A DNA stretch of 64,000 nt from Halobacteriovoraceae bacterium (GCA_002711995.1 PASN01000019.1:341626-405625); one strand, 5' to 3'. Positions 35,135 to 43,833 are shown, counted from the first letter of the stretch. Numbers and translations: made by a program. Notes: generated from the sequence alone by a model not told the origin.

Positions 35135-35536
35135 CAATCCTCCGTGATTATAAGACTATTTTAGCGCAAATAGTTGTTTTCGCACAACTTGTCGTCATTG
35201 ACTATTGAAACTGTGACTTGTGTTGGTGTGCGTATTTTCTCATTAGTGAAGTTAGAGAGATTTATATATCCAATCAAACTATCTATATGAAGATTAAGAT
35301 CTGTTGTGATTAATGCTTCTTAAATAGATTGGAAAAATGATAACTATAAAATTTACATAGGTTTTGATTTCACGTCGCACTGCATCAGATGGTGAGGTAC
35401 CTTATCTTTTATAATAAGCCCACTCCTCAAATTGGATATTCATATTTATGGATACAGGGCCTTTGAGGCATGAATTTAAGAGACAAAGAACTTAATAACA
35501 CGGTTAGGATATTGACCAATAACAACGGAGAATATT
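35135..35536. other. Non-coding divergent promoter region
   Basis: About 400 bp without a supportable gene separate the minus-strand barrel lipoprotein from the first of the plus-strand small exported proteins. It is AT-rich and should contain divergent promoters. I could not pick a single convincing -35/-10 pair, and no structured RNA was recognised. Confidence 0.5.
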
Positions 35537-35935
35537 ATGCAAAAACTTTTGATTGGATTAACACTTCTTGGAGCAATGTCATCTTTCGCTGGAAGGTATG
35601 AAAGTGCAGCGAAAAGTGGACAAGATCTTACGATAAACCAAATGATATCAACAGAAGCTTTTGCAGAATATTCGGACTCAACACCGTTAGACCGTAGTGT
35701 CTACCACAACAGAAAAGATATCCGTGAGGTAAGACAACACAATCCACTATCAGCGTGTAGTGATCATAAAAAACAACTAGTGGCCAAAGCTTTTAATGTT
35801 GATGATGTAAAATGTACTTTTAATCCTTATTCTAAAAGAAACATAAATGAAAAAGTAAGAGAGCTAGAAGAGACTGGTGTGGTAGAAGTTTTAAAAGTTG
35901 TTAATGATGAAGAGATCTTCTGGATTCTTAACTAG
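35537..35935 (+). CDS. Small exported protein, unknown function
   Basis: The 132-residue protein has a CGGAG ribosome-binding site and a signal peptide ending SSFA. The mature part is mixed-charge with two cysteines (SACSDHKK, VKCTF). No family recognised. First of four tandem small exported genes, each with its own ribosome-binding site; a 95-bp repeat element follows 42 bp after its stop. Confidence 0.65.
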   Translation: MQKLLIGLTLLGAMSSFAGRYESAAKSGQDLTINQMISTEAFAEYSDSTPLDRSVYHNRKDIREVRQHNPLSACSDHKKQLVAKAFNVDDVKCTFNPYSKRNINEKVRELEETGVVEVLKVVNDEEIFWILN

Positions 35936-35977
35936 CTTTAGGAAAAACTGGCTAGTCTGAAGGGCACCATTATAAGG

Positions 35978-36072
35978 CTAGCTATCAATTAAGTCCCTGT
36001 TTAAAAAGGCAGAGGCTTAAAACAAACTCCACTTCGATCACGAATGATCGTCTTTAAAATCAAGGTTTGATG
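35978..36072 (+). repeat. 95-bp direct repeat, copy 1 (3'-UTR element)
   Basis: The stretch is about 80 percent identical by eye, and equal in length, to 36475-36569. The best-conserved core includes ATTAAGTCCCTGTTTA and a later block with the perfect hairpin CGATCA-CGAA-TGATCG (36034-36049) followed by TCTTTAAAATCA. Both copies sit directly after a small exported-protein gene. The second copy also has a GTCCCTG...CAGGGAC hairpin that is degraded here. Confidence 0.85.
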
Positions 36073-36142
36073 CACATTTAGGCAATGAAATATTAAACAA
36101 GGTTTTGATATAAACCATTAGTTTTAAAATAGGAGATTTTTT

Positions 36143-36478
36143 ATGAAAAAGATTACATTAGTTTCAATTTTACTTGCGGCAATGTCAGTATCAGCAACCG
36201 AAATTGTAAATGAACTAGGTAGTACAAAGACGATCACATTCCACTCTTCAGAAGGAACAAATTTTTCTGTTGGTTGTGGAAGCCCACGTCATAATTATAA
36301 GCCTTACGTGATTGTGGAAAGCACTGTGGATCGCCCCTCTCAACGTTATAACATTAAAAAAAGTAATTGCCGAGAAGTGAGTGATCATTTGGGTAGCTTT
36401 GAGCAAGAACCTGACGCAAGCTTAGATTTTACGTATGATAAGCATACCCTAGTCTTGAAGAGAATTAGAATTTACTAG
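36143..36478 (+). CDS. Small exported protein, unknown function
   Basis: The 111-residue protein starts after TAGGAG and has a signal peptide cut near VSA-TEI. The mature 92 residues contain two Cys (VGCGSP, KSNCRE) and a beta-strand-rich pattern ending LVLKRIRIY. No family recognised. The final codons overlap the start of repeat copy 2 by 4 bp. Confidence 0.65.
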   Translation: MKKITLVSILLAAMSVSATEIVNELGSTKTITFHSSEGTNFSVGCGSPRHNYKPYVIVESTVDRPSQRYNIKKSNCREVSDHLGSFEQEPDASLDFTYDKHTLVLKRIRIY

Positions 36479-36569
36479 CTAACGATTAAGTCCCTGTTTA
36501 GAAAGTCAGGGACCTTAAGCAAATTCCACTTCGATCACGAATGATCGTCTTTAAAATCACGGTTTGATG
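36475..36569 (+). repeat. 95-bp direct repeat, copy 2 (3'-UTR element)
   Basis: This is the partner of 35978-36072. It contains two hairpins in tandem: GTCCCTG (36490-36496) with CAGGGAC (36507-36513), and CGATCA-CGAA-TGATCG (36532-36547). The element begins at the stop codon of the upstream gene. It could be a duplicated terminator/stabiliser, a mobile REP-like element, or a remnant of tandem gene duplication. Confidence 0.85.
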
Positions 36570-36608
36570 AAAACATTTCAGTTATTAGATAAATAAAAAG
36601 GAGACTCC

Positions 36609-37040
36609 ATGAAGTTTTTAATTCTAGGACTCACATTGCTTGCCTCACTAAATGCATCCGCTCAATATAAAGCGGCCGACTTAAAAGGCACTTACACTGT
36701 ACAGGGCGTAGGTTTTCCTTATGTGGCCACGTTTAAGCTATTTAATCTTTCAGGGCTGCCAGTGGTGAGCTTTACTGAAGAGTTGGAAGGAAAGCTTAAC
36801 TGCAAAGGCATGTATAGCGTCTCATACGGCACACAAGTGGACATCACAATGTATTGTGGTGATATTAGCTTTAATGAGGCCTACCAAAAGTTTATGAGTG
36901 ATGTGGAGCCAGACTTTACTCAAGTTGTAGATTTGAAAGGAGTTACTCCAGAACAACTAAACTCTCGCTTTGTGGCGCCGGTTAAGAGTTCTCTCTACGA
37001 CAACGTTGAACTCTCCTTCGAGTTTGTGAAGTCGAAATAA
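36609..37040 (+). CDS. Small exported protein, unknown function
   Basis: The 143-residue protein follows AAAGGAGA and has a signal peptide ending ASA-QYK. The mature part opens with LKGTYTVQGVGFPYVATFKL, like the first strands of small lipocalin-like or calycin-type barrels, with two Cys (LNCKGMY, MYCGD) probably disulphide-linked. The assignment is suggestive only. Third of the four tandem exported genes. Confidence 0.65.
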   Translation: MKFLILGLTLLASLNASAQYKAADLKGTYTVQGVGFPYVATFKLFNLSGLPVVSFTEELEGKLNCKGMYSVSYGTQVDITMYCGDISFNEAYQKFMSDVEPDFTQVVDLKGVTPEQLNSRFVAPVKSSLYDNVELSFEFVKSK

Positions 37041-37091
37041 ATAACTTAGGCCTTTAAAATATAAGTTTCAAAACAAACATAGGAAGAAAAT

Positions 37092-37616
37092 ATGAAGAAA
37101 TTAATTATTAGCTTAATGCTTTTTACTGGAGCATCGTCTTTTGCCAGCGACCATAACTTCGTCATGGCGAAATATCTGACGGCATTTGATACAGACGTTG
37201 TTGATGGGAACCCGAATGTTAATGACAAAGGGTGCTCTGTTTTTGCTCAGGATCAGATTGGTATGGGAAAACTGTACCTTTCGATTAATGGTCTTAATAA
37301 AGACTCATCTTTGCAACAGATATATGAGGGGCAGACCACAGAATTTAAAGGTAAAGAGTACGTTTCAAACATTTCTTTTTCCGAAACGATAAGAAATAAA
37401 ACTTTTATAGCTGAATCTTACTCTGTAAAAACAGAGGAGAAGTTTTGTGCAAGAGTTATTTTTGGTGGTGATCCCTGCACTAGCGATGTTGGCGTTATCA
37501 AAACAGTATCCAAGGTCGAAACAGATGAAATAGATGGACTAATTGGGTTCAAAGTTGTTAAGTCAGAGCTTAAAAATGGCTCTTTTAAAGAAATTAACAG
37601 CTTTTCTTGCTACTAG
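37092..37616 (+). CDS. Small exported protein, unknown function
   Basis: The 174-residue protein has an AGGAAG site and a signal peptide cut after SSFA. The mature chain is acidic and strand-rich with four Cys (GCSVF, FCARV, DPCTS and a near-terminal FSCY), suggesting two disulphides. No family recognised. Last of the tandem set, followed by a stem-loop. Confidence 0.65.
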   Translation: MKKLIISLMLFTGASSFASDHNFVMAKYLTAFDTDVVDGNPNVNDKGCSVFAQDQIGMGKLYLSINGLNKDSSLQQIYEGQTTEFKGKEYVSNISFSETIRNKTFIAESYSVKTEEKFCARVIFGGDPCTSDVGVIKTVSKVETDEIDGLIGFKVVKSELKNGSFKEINSFSCY

Positions 37617-37626
37617 AACTCTCTTG

Positions 37627-37660
37627 TGTGCAGGGCCCTTTAAAGTGAGGATCCTGCACA
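37627..37660 (+). terminator. Stem-loop ending the small exported-protein cluster
   Basis: An 8-bp perfect stem (TGTGCAGG/CCTGCACA) encloses 18 nt. It lies 10 bp after the stop codon and just before the convergent C92 gene stop. The downstream sequence is AATCAAATTA without a T-run, so termination may be weak. Confidence 0.5.
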
Positions 37661-37667
37661 AATCAAA

Positions 37668-39254
37668 TTACTGCATAAAAGACCATTTAGGCCATTCCAC
37701 CGATTCGTAGAATTCATTTTCTTCGGCAAGAATGGCCATCTTTTTTTCTGGCACACCTTTTAAAAAGCCTACAAACTCCAGCTCTGATTCCCTTTGGTGG
37801 TGAATGTTTTCGTCTACCATCTTTTTAAGTATGCCAATTACTGGAAGTGAGTACCTATTTAAGTACTCCTCAACATAGAGAGCGTTTTTTCGGTCATAAT
37901 CAAAGTTAACAATGTTCGTAAACGACTTTGCAACCACCTCTGAACAAACCAGTGAACTGTGAGTGTCAAAATCAAAGTCAAAGTCGTAAGGAAGCCCATA
38001 AAAATTCATGCTTTTCTCGATGGCCTTCGCCTTTTTAAGCGGTGATGTTTTTGGTCGCATTGCCGCTAAGAAATCATTTAAAAAAGTATGCCTGATAGAG
38101 GAGAAGTGAACTCCATCGGAGGTGGCCTCTATTAAAACTTTCTCATGGCCGTCCTTTGCCTTTTTTAAATACTGCTTAAAAGCATTTGCTGTATATTTGT
38201 AGGAGCTTAAAAAACTTGTGAATGAGTCACACTGAAGATTTAGAGAAAAGCATCTGCTTGCATAATGTTCCTTGACCTCTTGAAGCTCGTCAAGTTGTTT
38301 CAGCTTATGTACGTTGCCTATGTAGATAAACGAGTGGGGCCAAAAGCCAGGAAGAAAGGCATTTGAAAGAAACCAATTTGTTCTGGAGATCATTATGTCA
38401 CCAGGTTCAAGCAACTGTTCAAATTCTTTTGCTTGTTTCAATGTGATGTAAGTCTTTCCATTATAATAGTCATCGTTTCTTCTTTTGATTTTAGTATCTC
38501 CAAGCCAAGTGCTGACCTTGGTTACAATGTCTGTAAAGAGTCTTTTAAATCTAAAACGATTGTACCTTCTTCGAACCTCCCAGTTATTGGACATGCTCTT
38601 TAAGAATGGTCGGCCTATAGTTTTGAATATCTTGGACTCCCGAAGCTGTATGTTTTGAAGCTTCCTATCTATGTCAGATTCAAAAGAGGCGAAACCATGC
38701 TTCGTAAACTCCATGGCCTGTTGTTCAATATTAACTGTAGGGAAAAAGCTTGGAAGCTGCTCTCCCATAGGGAGAATATGATACATCTTAAAGATTTGAT
38801 TCTCTAAAGAGACCAAACTTCCAACCGGGTAGCTTCTGTGGAGCTCATTTAATAGTTTGTGAGTTCTTGGCATTTTCCATAAGAGTTTTGAAAGTTTCAC
38901 CCCTGAGTTCACCAAAGCGAGAGTTGAGGTGTACTTTATAAGGGAGGCCTTCGAATTGTCTTCTGCGTCTTTTAATTTATAATCGGCGTAAGTCTGAAAC
39001 AGGGCATTTAATGTCACCCGCATGTCAAAGATACGGCCCCAGACTCTTTTAATCTTAAAAGTCTCTGAAGGGGAAAGCTTTAAGTTCTTTTCAAGCTTAT
39101 CCAAAAGTGGTGTGAGCTTTTGAAACTCATCAACAAGCAAATTTAAATTGGTAATGTTTTGATAAGCTATTTTAACATCTCTCTTTACTGTTGAGGCGGA
39201 TGCCCCAAAGGCCAAGCAAAAAGATAGCAATATCCCATAGAAAAAGCGCTTCAT
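37668..39254 (-). CDS. Exported YiiX/C92-type permuted papain-like amidase
   Basis: The 528-residue protein has a signal peptide ending ASA and an AGGAG start site. The N-terminal 240 residues are helical and unassigned. The C-terminal part is a permuted NlpC/P60-type (PF05708, C92) domain: LEPGDIMISRTNWFLSNA, then FWPHSFIYIGN with catalytic His307, a YDFDFD segment, and LVCSEVVAKSF with Cys437. In this permuted fold His precedes Cys, as seen here. The family cleaves amide bonds in cell-wall peptides or lipid-linked amides. The next gene on the same strand is a ceramidase-like membrane protein, so a link to amide lipids is possible (inference). Confidence 0.85.
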   Translation of the reverse strand: MKRFFYGILLSFCLAFGASASTVKRDVKIAYQNITNLNLLVDEFQKLTPLLDKLEKNLKLSPSETFKIKRVWGRIFDMRVTLNALFQTYADYKLKDAEDNSKASLIKYTSTLALVNSGVKLSKLLWKMPRTHKLLNELHRSYPVGSLVSLENQIFKMYHILPMGEQLPSFFPTVNIEQQAMEFTKHGFASFESDIDRKLQNIQLRESKIFKTIGRPFLKSMSNNWEVRRRYNRFRFKRLFTDIVTKVSTWLGDTKIKRRNDDYYNGKTYITLKQAKEFEQLLEPGDIMISRTNWFLSNAFLPGFWPHSFIYIGNVHKLKQLDELQEVKEHYASRCFSLNLQCDSFTSFLSSYKYTANAFKQYLKKAKDGHEKVLIEATSDGVHFSSIRHTFLNDFLAAMRPKTSPLKKAKAIEKSMNFYGLPYDFDFDFDTHSSLVCSEVVAKSFTNIVNFDYDRKNALYVEEYLNRYSLPVIGILKKMVDENIHHQRESELEFVGFLKGVPEKKMAILAEENEFYESVEWPKWSFMQ

Positions 39255-39288
39255 AAAAACTCCTAGGCCTTTATGGTAGAACTAAAAA

Positions 39289-40044
39289 TTAGCTCTTTAA
39301 AGGTGTTTGAGAAGTTGTAAGACTTTTATTGATCTCAAGCTTAATTAGGAAATAAACTGCAATCGCCGCCAGGATGTGCTTGATACTGTGTCCGCTAAAG
39401 CCTAGTTCATTGAAGATCTGTATGTCGTAAGTTTCCGTTAGCTTTGCTCCCACGTAGAAGGCAAAGGCGCCAAAAACTAAGTTTGCATTCTTAAACATAG
39501 TTCTTTTAAAAATGGCCATGTACAGCAAAAGAAGAACAGGTGAGAGCTGCACCCAGTAGTAAAACCTAAGGTCGTCTGTAGAAACCCAAACCGCAAGGGA
39601 TGAAAGTCCAATAAGATTAAGGATTAACAGGAGAAGCTTCTCTTTCTGAATTTTAAAATATTCCACTAGCAGCCAGGTTGTAAGAGAGCAAAAGCCAATC
39701 ACCATAGGCAATCTGTCCCAAAGAAGCCTCTCATTGTTTGGCATTAAGTGATAGTAGGCCGAACCAGGTGCTACTAGAAGCACGCCAATGATTAGAGCAA
39801 GCTTGGAAGGCCTAAAGTTATTCTTTTGGTGCTCTTGCAGTCCTAATACTCCAACGACTAAAAAGAAGATATTGGTGACCACATCAAAAAAGTGAGGAAT
39901 CCCAAGAATTGTGCTTTTGTCCGCAAAATTATGATAAATTGGATTTTGAGTTATCTTTGATAGAGACATCATCCACACTAGCGGCAGAGCAAAAGTTGCA
40001 ATCAAAAACATCGAATCTTGAAGTTGAATTTTTCTAGTTAACAT
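39289..40044 (-). CDS. Ceramidase-like (CREST superfamily) membrane protein
   Basis: About 251 residues from the ATG at 40044; an in-frame TTG 24 bp upstream is an alternative. Seven hydrophobic helices are visible. The CREST hydrolase pattern is present: SAYYHLMP in an early helix, WDRLPM shortly after, and FSGHSIKHILAA in the last helix. These supply Ser, His, Asp and two His residues, the expected zinc-site set. The family contains alkaline ceramidases. A bacterium with this gene may hydrolyse or sense sphingolipid-like amides of its own or of prey. Substrate is not proven. Confidence 0.75.
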   Translation of the reverse strand: MLTRKIQLQDSMFLIATFALPLVWMMSLSKITQNPIYHNFADKSTILGIPHFFDVVTNIFFLVVGVLGLQEHQKNNFRPSKLALIIGVLLVAPGSAYYHLMPNNERLLWDRLPMVIGFCSLTTWLLVEYFKIQKEKLLLLILNLIGLSSLAVWVSTDDLRFYYWVQLSPVLLLLYMAIFKRTMFKNANLVFGAFAFYVGAKLTETYDIQIFNELGFSGHSIKHILAAIAVYFLIKLEINKSLTTSQTPLKS

Positions 40045-40215
40045 TAATATAAGGTATCTATAGGCCAATATATTGCCAAGCTTTAAAGTCTGTATAATCT
40101 ACAGGCCTGTGCTCCCTTATATCGTGAAGTTATTTCAATCAACATTGAGAACTGTGTATGGATGAGGTAAGTTGGCGTTATTAGATAATAATTATTTAAG
40201 ACAAAAGGAATAGAG

Positions 40216-40677
40216 ATGAAGACACTTTTATTTGCATTTACATTAGCTATTAGCACTATGTCTGCTTTTGGAAATGAATACCTTACTTTTGAAGAAATCG
40301 AAGACAGCGGTGCCTTAAAGGCAGACTTTCCAAGTGTTCGCATTTCTGACGCTATAGGAGTAAAGAATGTAAGCATTAAAAATTTCTGTATGAGCGCTGA
40401 CGAGACCACCTTAGAAAGTCTTGTTCCAATAATGCTGTGCGACTCAGTGGAAATGTGGGGTGGGGGAAACATTTTATGTGGTGAGGAATCACTCCAATAT
40501 GTGAGCGTTCCAAATCGCTACTTCACTTACAAGTGTGTGCATCCTCGTTGTTACAAAAGAGAAAAAACTGAGCATAGCTATTCAAAGACTATCCTAATAC
40601 CTGTAAGAAGCACTCATCCGAGAAGAATGCACACTAAGCTTTATGATAAAGAATACACAATTCCAACTTGTGAATAA
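40216..40677 (+). CDS. Small exported basic protein, unknown function
   Basis: The 153-residue protein has a signal peptide cut near AFG-NEY and an AGGAATAGAG start site. The mature chain has six Cys and a basic C-terminal half (HPRCYKREK, THPRRMHTK). No family recognised. It is followed by a strong terminator, so it is a single-gene unit. Confidence 0.6.
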   Translation: MKTLLFAFTLAISTMSAFGNEYLTFEEIEDSGALKADFPSVRISDAIGVKNVSIKNFCMSADETTLESLVPIMLCDSVEMWGGGNILCGEESLQYVSVPNRYFTYKCVHPRCYKREKTEHSYSKTILIPVRSTHPRRMHTKLYDKEYTIPTCE

Positions 40678-40689
40678 TTCATACACTTA

Positions 40690-40715
40690 AGACCCTGATT
40701 TTCAGGGTCTTTTTT
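40690..40715 (+). terminator. Intrinsic terminator
   Basis: A perfect 9-bp stem (AGACCCTGA/TCAGGGTCT) with a 3-nt loop is followed by TTTTT. It lies 12 bp after the stop codon. Confidence 0.95.
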
Positions 40716-40764
40716 CTAAACCATCAAACAACCCCCTAAAATTCAAAATAAACACGCTACTACC

Positions 40765-40792
40765 TTGACGTTAAAAATCTTGGTACTATCTT
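40765..40792 (+). promoter_or_regulatory. Candidate sigma-70-type promoter of htpX
   Basis: TTGACG (40765-40770) and TATCTT (40787-40792) are spaced 16 bp apart, 33 bp before the htpX ATG. Chosen by eye; a heat-shock-type alternative sigma site cannot be excluded. Confidence 0.5.
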
Positions 40793-40825
40793 TAAGTTAA
40801 GTTCTTTATTAAGGAGATACTAACT

Positions 40826-41713
40826 ATGTTTAAGCGAATTGGTCTGTTTTTATTGACTAACATTGCCGTCATCGTGATGGTTTCAATTGTTCTAAATTTA
40901 TTGGGTGTTGGTGGCTACTACACACCACAAGGGATTGATCACAGTGCCCTTCTAATATTCTGTGGTGTTTGGGGTATGGTCGGTGCCTTTATCTCACTTG
41001 GAATGTCCAAGTTTATGGCCAAAAGATTTATGGGTGTTCAGATTGTGGACAACTCACCTCAATACGCCTCGCTAGTAAATACTGTTCACCAGCTGGCAAA
41101 GCAGGCAAACCTTCCAAAAATGCCTGAGGTTGGTATTTACAACAGTCCTGAAGTAAACGCATTTGCCACAGGGCCTAGCAAGAAAAACTCTCTTGTTGCT
41201 GTGTCTACAGGCCTTTTAAACGGTATGACTCAAGATGAGATCGAAGGTGTCCTTGCACACGAGGTAAGTCATATTGCCAACGGAGACATGGTAACAATGA
41301 CTCTTATTCAAGGGGTTGTGAACGCCTTTGTTATGTTCTTTGCTAGAATCGCAGCTTTTGCTGTAAGCAACTTTCTTAGAGGAGATGATGAGGAGGGTGA
41401 AGGACTTGGGTGGTTTGCTCACATGGCCGTAATCTTTGTTTTTGAAATCATCTTCGGCCTTTTGGGATCCATCGTAGTTGCATTTTTCTCAAGGTTCAGA
41501 GAGTACAGAGCTGACAGTGGAGCAGCAAGGCTTGCTGGACGCGAGAAGATGGTTGCGGCCCTACAGAGGCTTAAAAACCAGACTTATATGGACAAAAGAG
41601 GAGAGTCCCTGGCTACTCTTAAGATCTCCAATAGAAAGGGCGGTCTTGCCGCGCTTATCTCAACTCACCCGTCCCTAGACGATAGAATTAAAGCTCTTCA
41701 AAGAATGAGCTAA
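40826..41713 (+). CDS. htpX: HtpX membrane zinc metalloprotease
   Basis: The 295-residue protein starts after an AAGGAGA site. Two N-terminal transmembrane helices, then the HEVSH zinc motif with His145, Glu146 and His149, a pair of further transmembrane helices, and the third-ligand region SRFREYRADSGAARLAG. The C-terminus has the STHPSLDDRIKAL signature of HtpX. It degrades misfolded or damaged inner-membrane proteins together with FtsH. The length and motif order match orthologues, so the assignment is strong. Flanked by two terminators: a single-gene transcription unit. Confidence 0.96.
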   Translation: MFKRIGLFLLTNIAVIVMVSIVLNLLGVGGYYTPQGIDHSALLIFCGVWGMVGAFISLGMSKFMAKRFMGVQIVDNSPQYASLVNTVHQLAKQANLPKMPEVGIYNSPEVNAFATGPSKKNSLVAVSTGLLNGMTQDEIEGVLAHEVSHIANGDMVTMTLIQGVVNAFVMFFARIAAFAVSNFLRGDDEEGEGLGWFAHMAVIFVFEIIFGLLGSIVVAFFSRFREYRADSGAARLAGREKMVAALQRLKNQTYMDKRGESLATLKISNRKGGLAALISTHPSLDDRIKALQRMS

Positions 41714-41719
41714 CTATAA

Positions 41720-41745
41720 GGCCCTCATCTGAGGGCCATTTTTTT
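41720..41745 (+). terminator. Intrinsic terminator of htpX
   Basis: An 8-bp stem GGCCCTCA/TGAGGGCC with a 2-nt loop is followed by A and seven T. It lies 6 bp after the stop codon. Confidence 0.95.
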
Positions 41746-41801
41746 ATCAAATTTTACCACTTTTGAATTGCGCACTGCGGCTTTTGGAATATAATGGCCT
41801 T

Positions 41802-42239
41802 ATGAAAACACTACTTCTATTGATTGTTACTCCATTTATGTTAACCCACGCAAAACTTGAGCCCTTTGAGACTGACACATGCACACTCTTTATAGATGGC
41901 TCATGGTCTGAGTGTTGTATTGAGCATGATGTAAGGTATTGGCTTGGGGGCACTAAAGAAAAAATGGATGAAAGTGATCTGAAGCTTAAAAAGTGCGTTG
42001 AGGAAAAATCGAACAACATTTGGTCTTCTCTGATCTATCAAGGGGTAAGAATTGGGCACCTTTCTCCAATTAAGAGCAAGTATGAATGGGCCTGGGGTTG
42101 GAGTGAGAAGGATAAAAAATTCTCACCTCTGGATAAAAAGCAAAAGGCCATTGCTGTGGAGGCATTGAGAGACTCTGGACTAAAACCTGAAGTGGTTGAA
42201 GCTATAATTGAAGATCATGAGCTTGAGCTAGCTGAATAA
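41802..42239 (+). CDS. Small exported phospholipase-A2-like protein
   Basis: The ATG at 41802 is preferred, since upstream in-frame residues lack signal character. About 145 residues. A signal peptide (ends THA) is followed by the compact motif DTCTLF...ECCIEHDVRYWLGG, i.e. Cys-Cys-x2-His-Asp with the flanking YW-GG pattern. This matches the catalytic helix of secreted PLA2-like domains (CCxxHD). The later KKCV gives a fourth Cys. It should hydrolyse glycerophospholipids if the calcium loop is functional; the loop (FIDGSW) is short, so activity is uncertain. A tool for lysing prey membranes or for remodelling self membranes is inference. Confidence 0.72.
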   Translation: MKTLLLLIVTPFMLTHAKLEPFETDTCTLFIDGSWSECCIEHDVRYWLGGTKEKMDESDLKLKKCVEEKSNNIWSSLIYQGVRIGHLSPIKSKYEWAWGWSEKDKKFSPLDKKQKAIAVEALRDSGLKPEVVEAIIEDHELELAE

Positions 42240-42394
42240 TGGTGTAAGTTTACTTCCCTAATCCTGTAAATATATTAGTGTCCCTATTTGGGGCCAATCC
42301 TTTTTCCATTTTTTCATTAAGGTTAACTATAGAAACTTTACCATTATATTGCACAGCGTGACTGGCAAGGGTATACGTTTCACCTATAGGAATC

Positions 42395-42862
42395 ATGATG
42401 AAACTACCACTAATTACTTTAATTGTACTTTTATTAAAATGCGCACATGCTGGAAGCTTCCTGCAGGAATTTAACGGCAAAACAGTTACCTGTGAGGTGA
42501 GTAGCTTCAATGAAGAGTTGGTACCTTCGTTTTTTAGAACCAGTTTTGTGCTTTTAGATATTTTGGTCACCTTTGACGACCAAGAGCAAGAAGAAGTATT
42601 TCAAGGTGGCAAAAGGATAGAAAATCTTTATTCTATTAAGTACCAACTAAGAAGCAAACAGGGCACAATGGAGTTCTTCTTCAATATGGACAACTCCAAA
42701 ACAGATATCTATCAAGACGGAAGAAAGAATATTTTAGAGTACGAGGATGAATTTAAGTCTTACAGACTTGAATTTTCAAACGGCTTTATTCAGGACAAAT
42801 ACAAGTTCATCAAAAATGGCAAAGTGCAATTTGTTTGTAGATCTTTTTTTGATTACCAATAG
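42395..42862 (+). CDS. Small exported protein, unknown function
   Basis: The 155-residue protein has a signal peptide (cut near AHA-GSF) and starts after TAGGAATC. The mature part is strand-rich with two Cys (VTCEVSS and near-terminal FVCRSF), like a small calycin-like or immunoglobulin-like fold. No family recognised. Followed by the convergent NMO gene. Confidence 0.62.
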   Translation: MMKLPLITLIVLLLKCAHAGSFLQEFNGKTVTCEVSSFNEELVPSFFRTSFVLLDILVTFDDQEQEEVFQGGKRIENLYSIKYQLRSKQGTMEFFFNMDNSKTDIYQDGRKNILEYEDEFKSYRLEFSNGFIQDKYKFIKNGKVQFVCRSFFDYQ

Positions 42863-42894
42863 TAAGCTATTGATCCAAAATAAAGAAATGAACT

Positions 42895-43833
42895 TTAGCA
42901 AAGAGCTTTTTTAACCTGCTCTGTTTGCGCTAGAAGATCTTCAACAAGCTCTTGAACTGTTGGTAGATCTTTAATCAGTGAGCACACCTGGCCAACTTCA
43001 AGCTCGCCTTCATCTAGATCTCCATCAAGCATCCCAGCTTTTGCACGACCTTTTCCAAGAAGTTTCTGAAGCTCTTCTTTGCTTGCGCCTTTTATTTCAA
43101 GCTCTTGAACCTGTTCGAAGAACTTATTCTTAAAAAGACGTACCGGAACAAGTTCTTTCATAGAGAGTTTAGTTGAACCCGGGGTAGAGTTTAAAAGAAG
43201 GTTTTTAAAGTTTTCATGGGCACTGGACTCTTGTGTCATTAAAAATCTTGTTCCCATTTGAACACCCTGTGCTCCAAGGGCCTGTGCCGCAACTATTGCT
43301 CTGCCGTCTCCAATACCCCCGGCCGCAATAACCGGTATCTTTACTGAGTCCACAACTTGGGGAATTAAAGTCATTGTGGTGATCTCGTCACGTCCATTAT
43401 GGCCTCCGGCCTCAAAGCCTTCAGCTATGATTGCGTCAACGCCGGCAGCTTCACATTTTTTAGCGAGCTCCGGAGTGCTTGTTACATGAATAACCACGCA
43501 TCCTTTATCTTTAAGGAATTGAGTGTATTTTTTAGGAGAGCCAGCACTGGTTATAAAGATTTTTATGCCTTCCTCAAGTGCCACTTCAATTTGCTCCGGA
43601 CAGCCTGGGTACATGATGGGAAGGTTCACCGCCAATGCTTTATCACTTATGGACTTTGCTTTTTGTATATGATGTCTTAAGAGGTCTGGCTTCATGGAGC
43701 CTGCTCCAATTACGCCAAGACAGCCTGCCTTGCTTGCAGCCCCAGCAAGCTTGCCACCTGAAACCCAAACCATTCCTGCTTGAATTATTGGGTAATCAGT
43801 TCCTAAAAGTTTGGTTAGGGCGTTTTGTTTCAT
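42895..43833 (-). CDS. Nitronate monooxygenase / FabK-type FMN enzyme
   Basis: The 312-residue TIM-barrel flavoprotein has the opening PIIQAGMVWVSGG, then the active-site block AEGFEAGGHNG, and PVIAAGGIGDG followed by GAQGVQMGTRF for FMN phosphate binding. These are shared by NMO and enoyl-ACP reductase II (FabK). The GGH block has the conserved His. The KxxC details that separate the two subfamilies cannot be judged by eye; an NMO is slightly favoured by the opening QAGMVWVSG. The ATGA overlap with mnmD means the two genes are coupled. Confidence 0.88.
   Translation of the reverse strand: MKQNALTKLLGTDYPIIQAGMVWVSGGKLAGAASKAGCLGVIGAGSMKPDLLRHHIQKAKSISDKALAVNLPIMYPGCPEQIEVALEEGIKIFITSAGSPKKYTQFLKDKGCVVIHVTSTPELAKKCEAAGVDAIIAEGFEAGGHNGRDEITTMTLIPQVVDSVKIPVIAAGGIGDGRAIVAAQALGAQGVQMGTRFLMTQESSAHENFKNLLLNSTPGSTKLSMKELVPVRLFKNKFFEQVQELEIKGASKEELQKLLGKGRAKAGMLDGDLDEGELEVGQVCSLIKDLPTVQELVEDLLAQTEQVKKALC

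Noticed and set aside
40083..40472. Minus-strand frame opposite the small exported protein at 40216
   Set aside because: The plus-strand gene has a signal peptide, ribosome-binding site and terminator; the minus frame has none.
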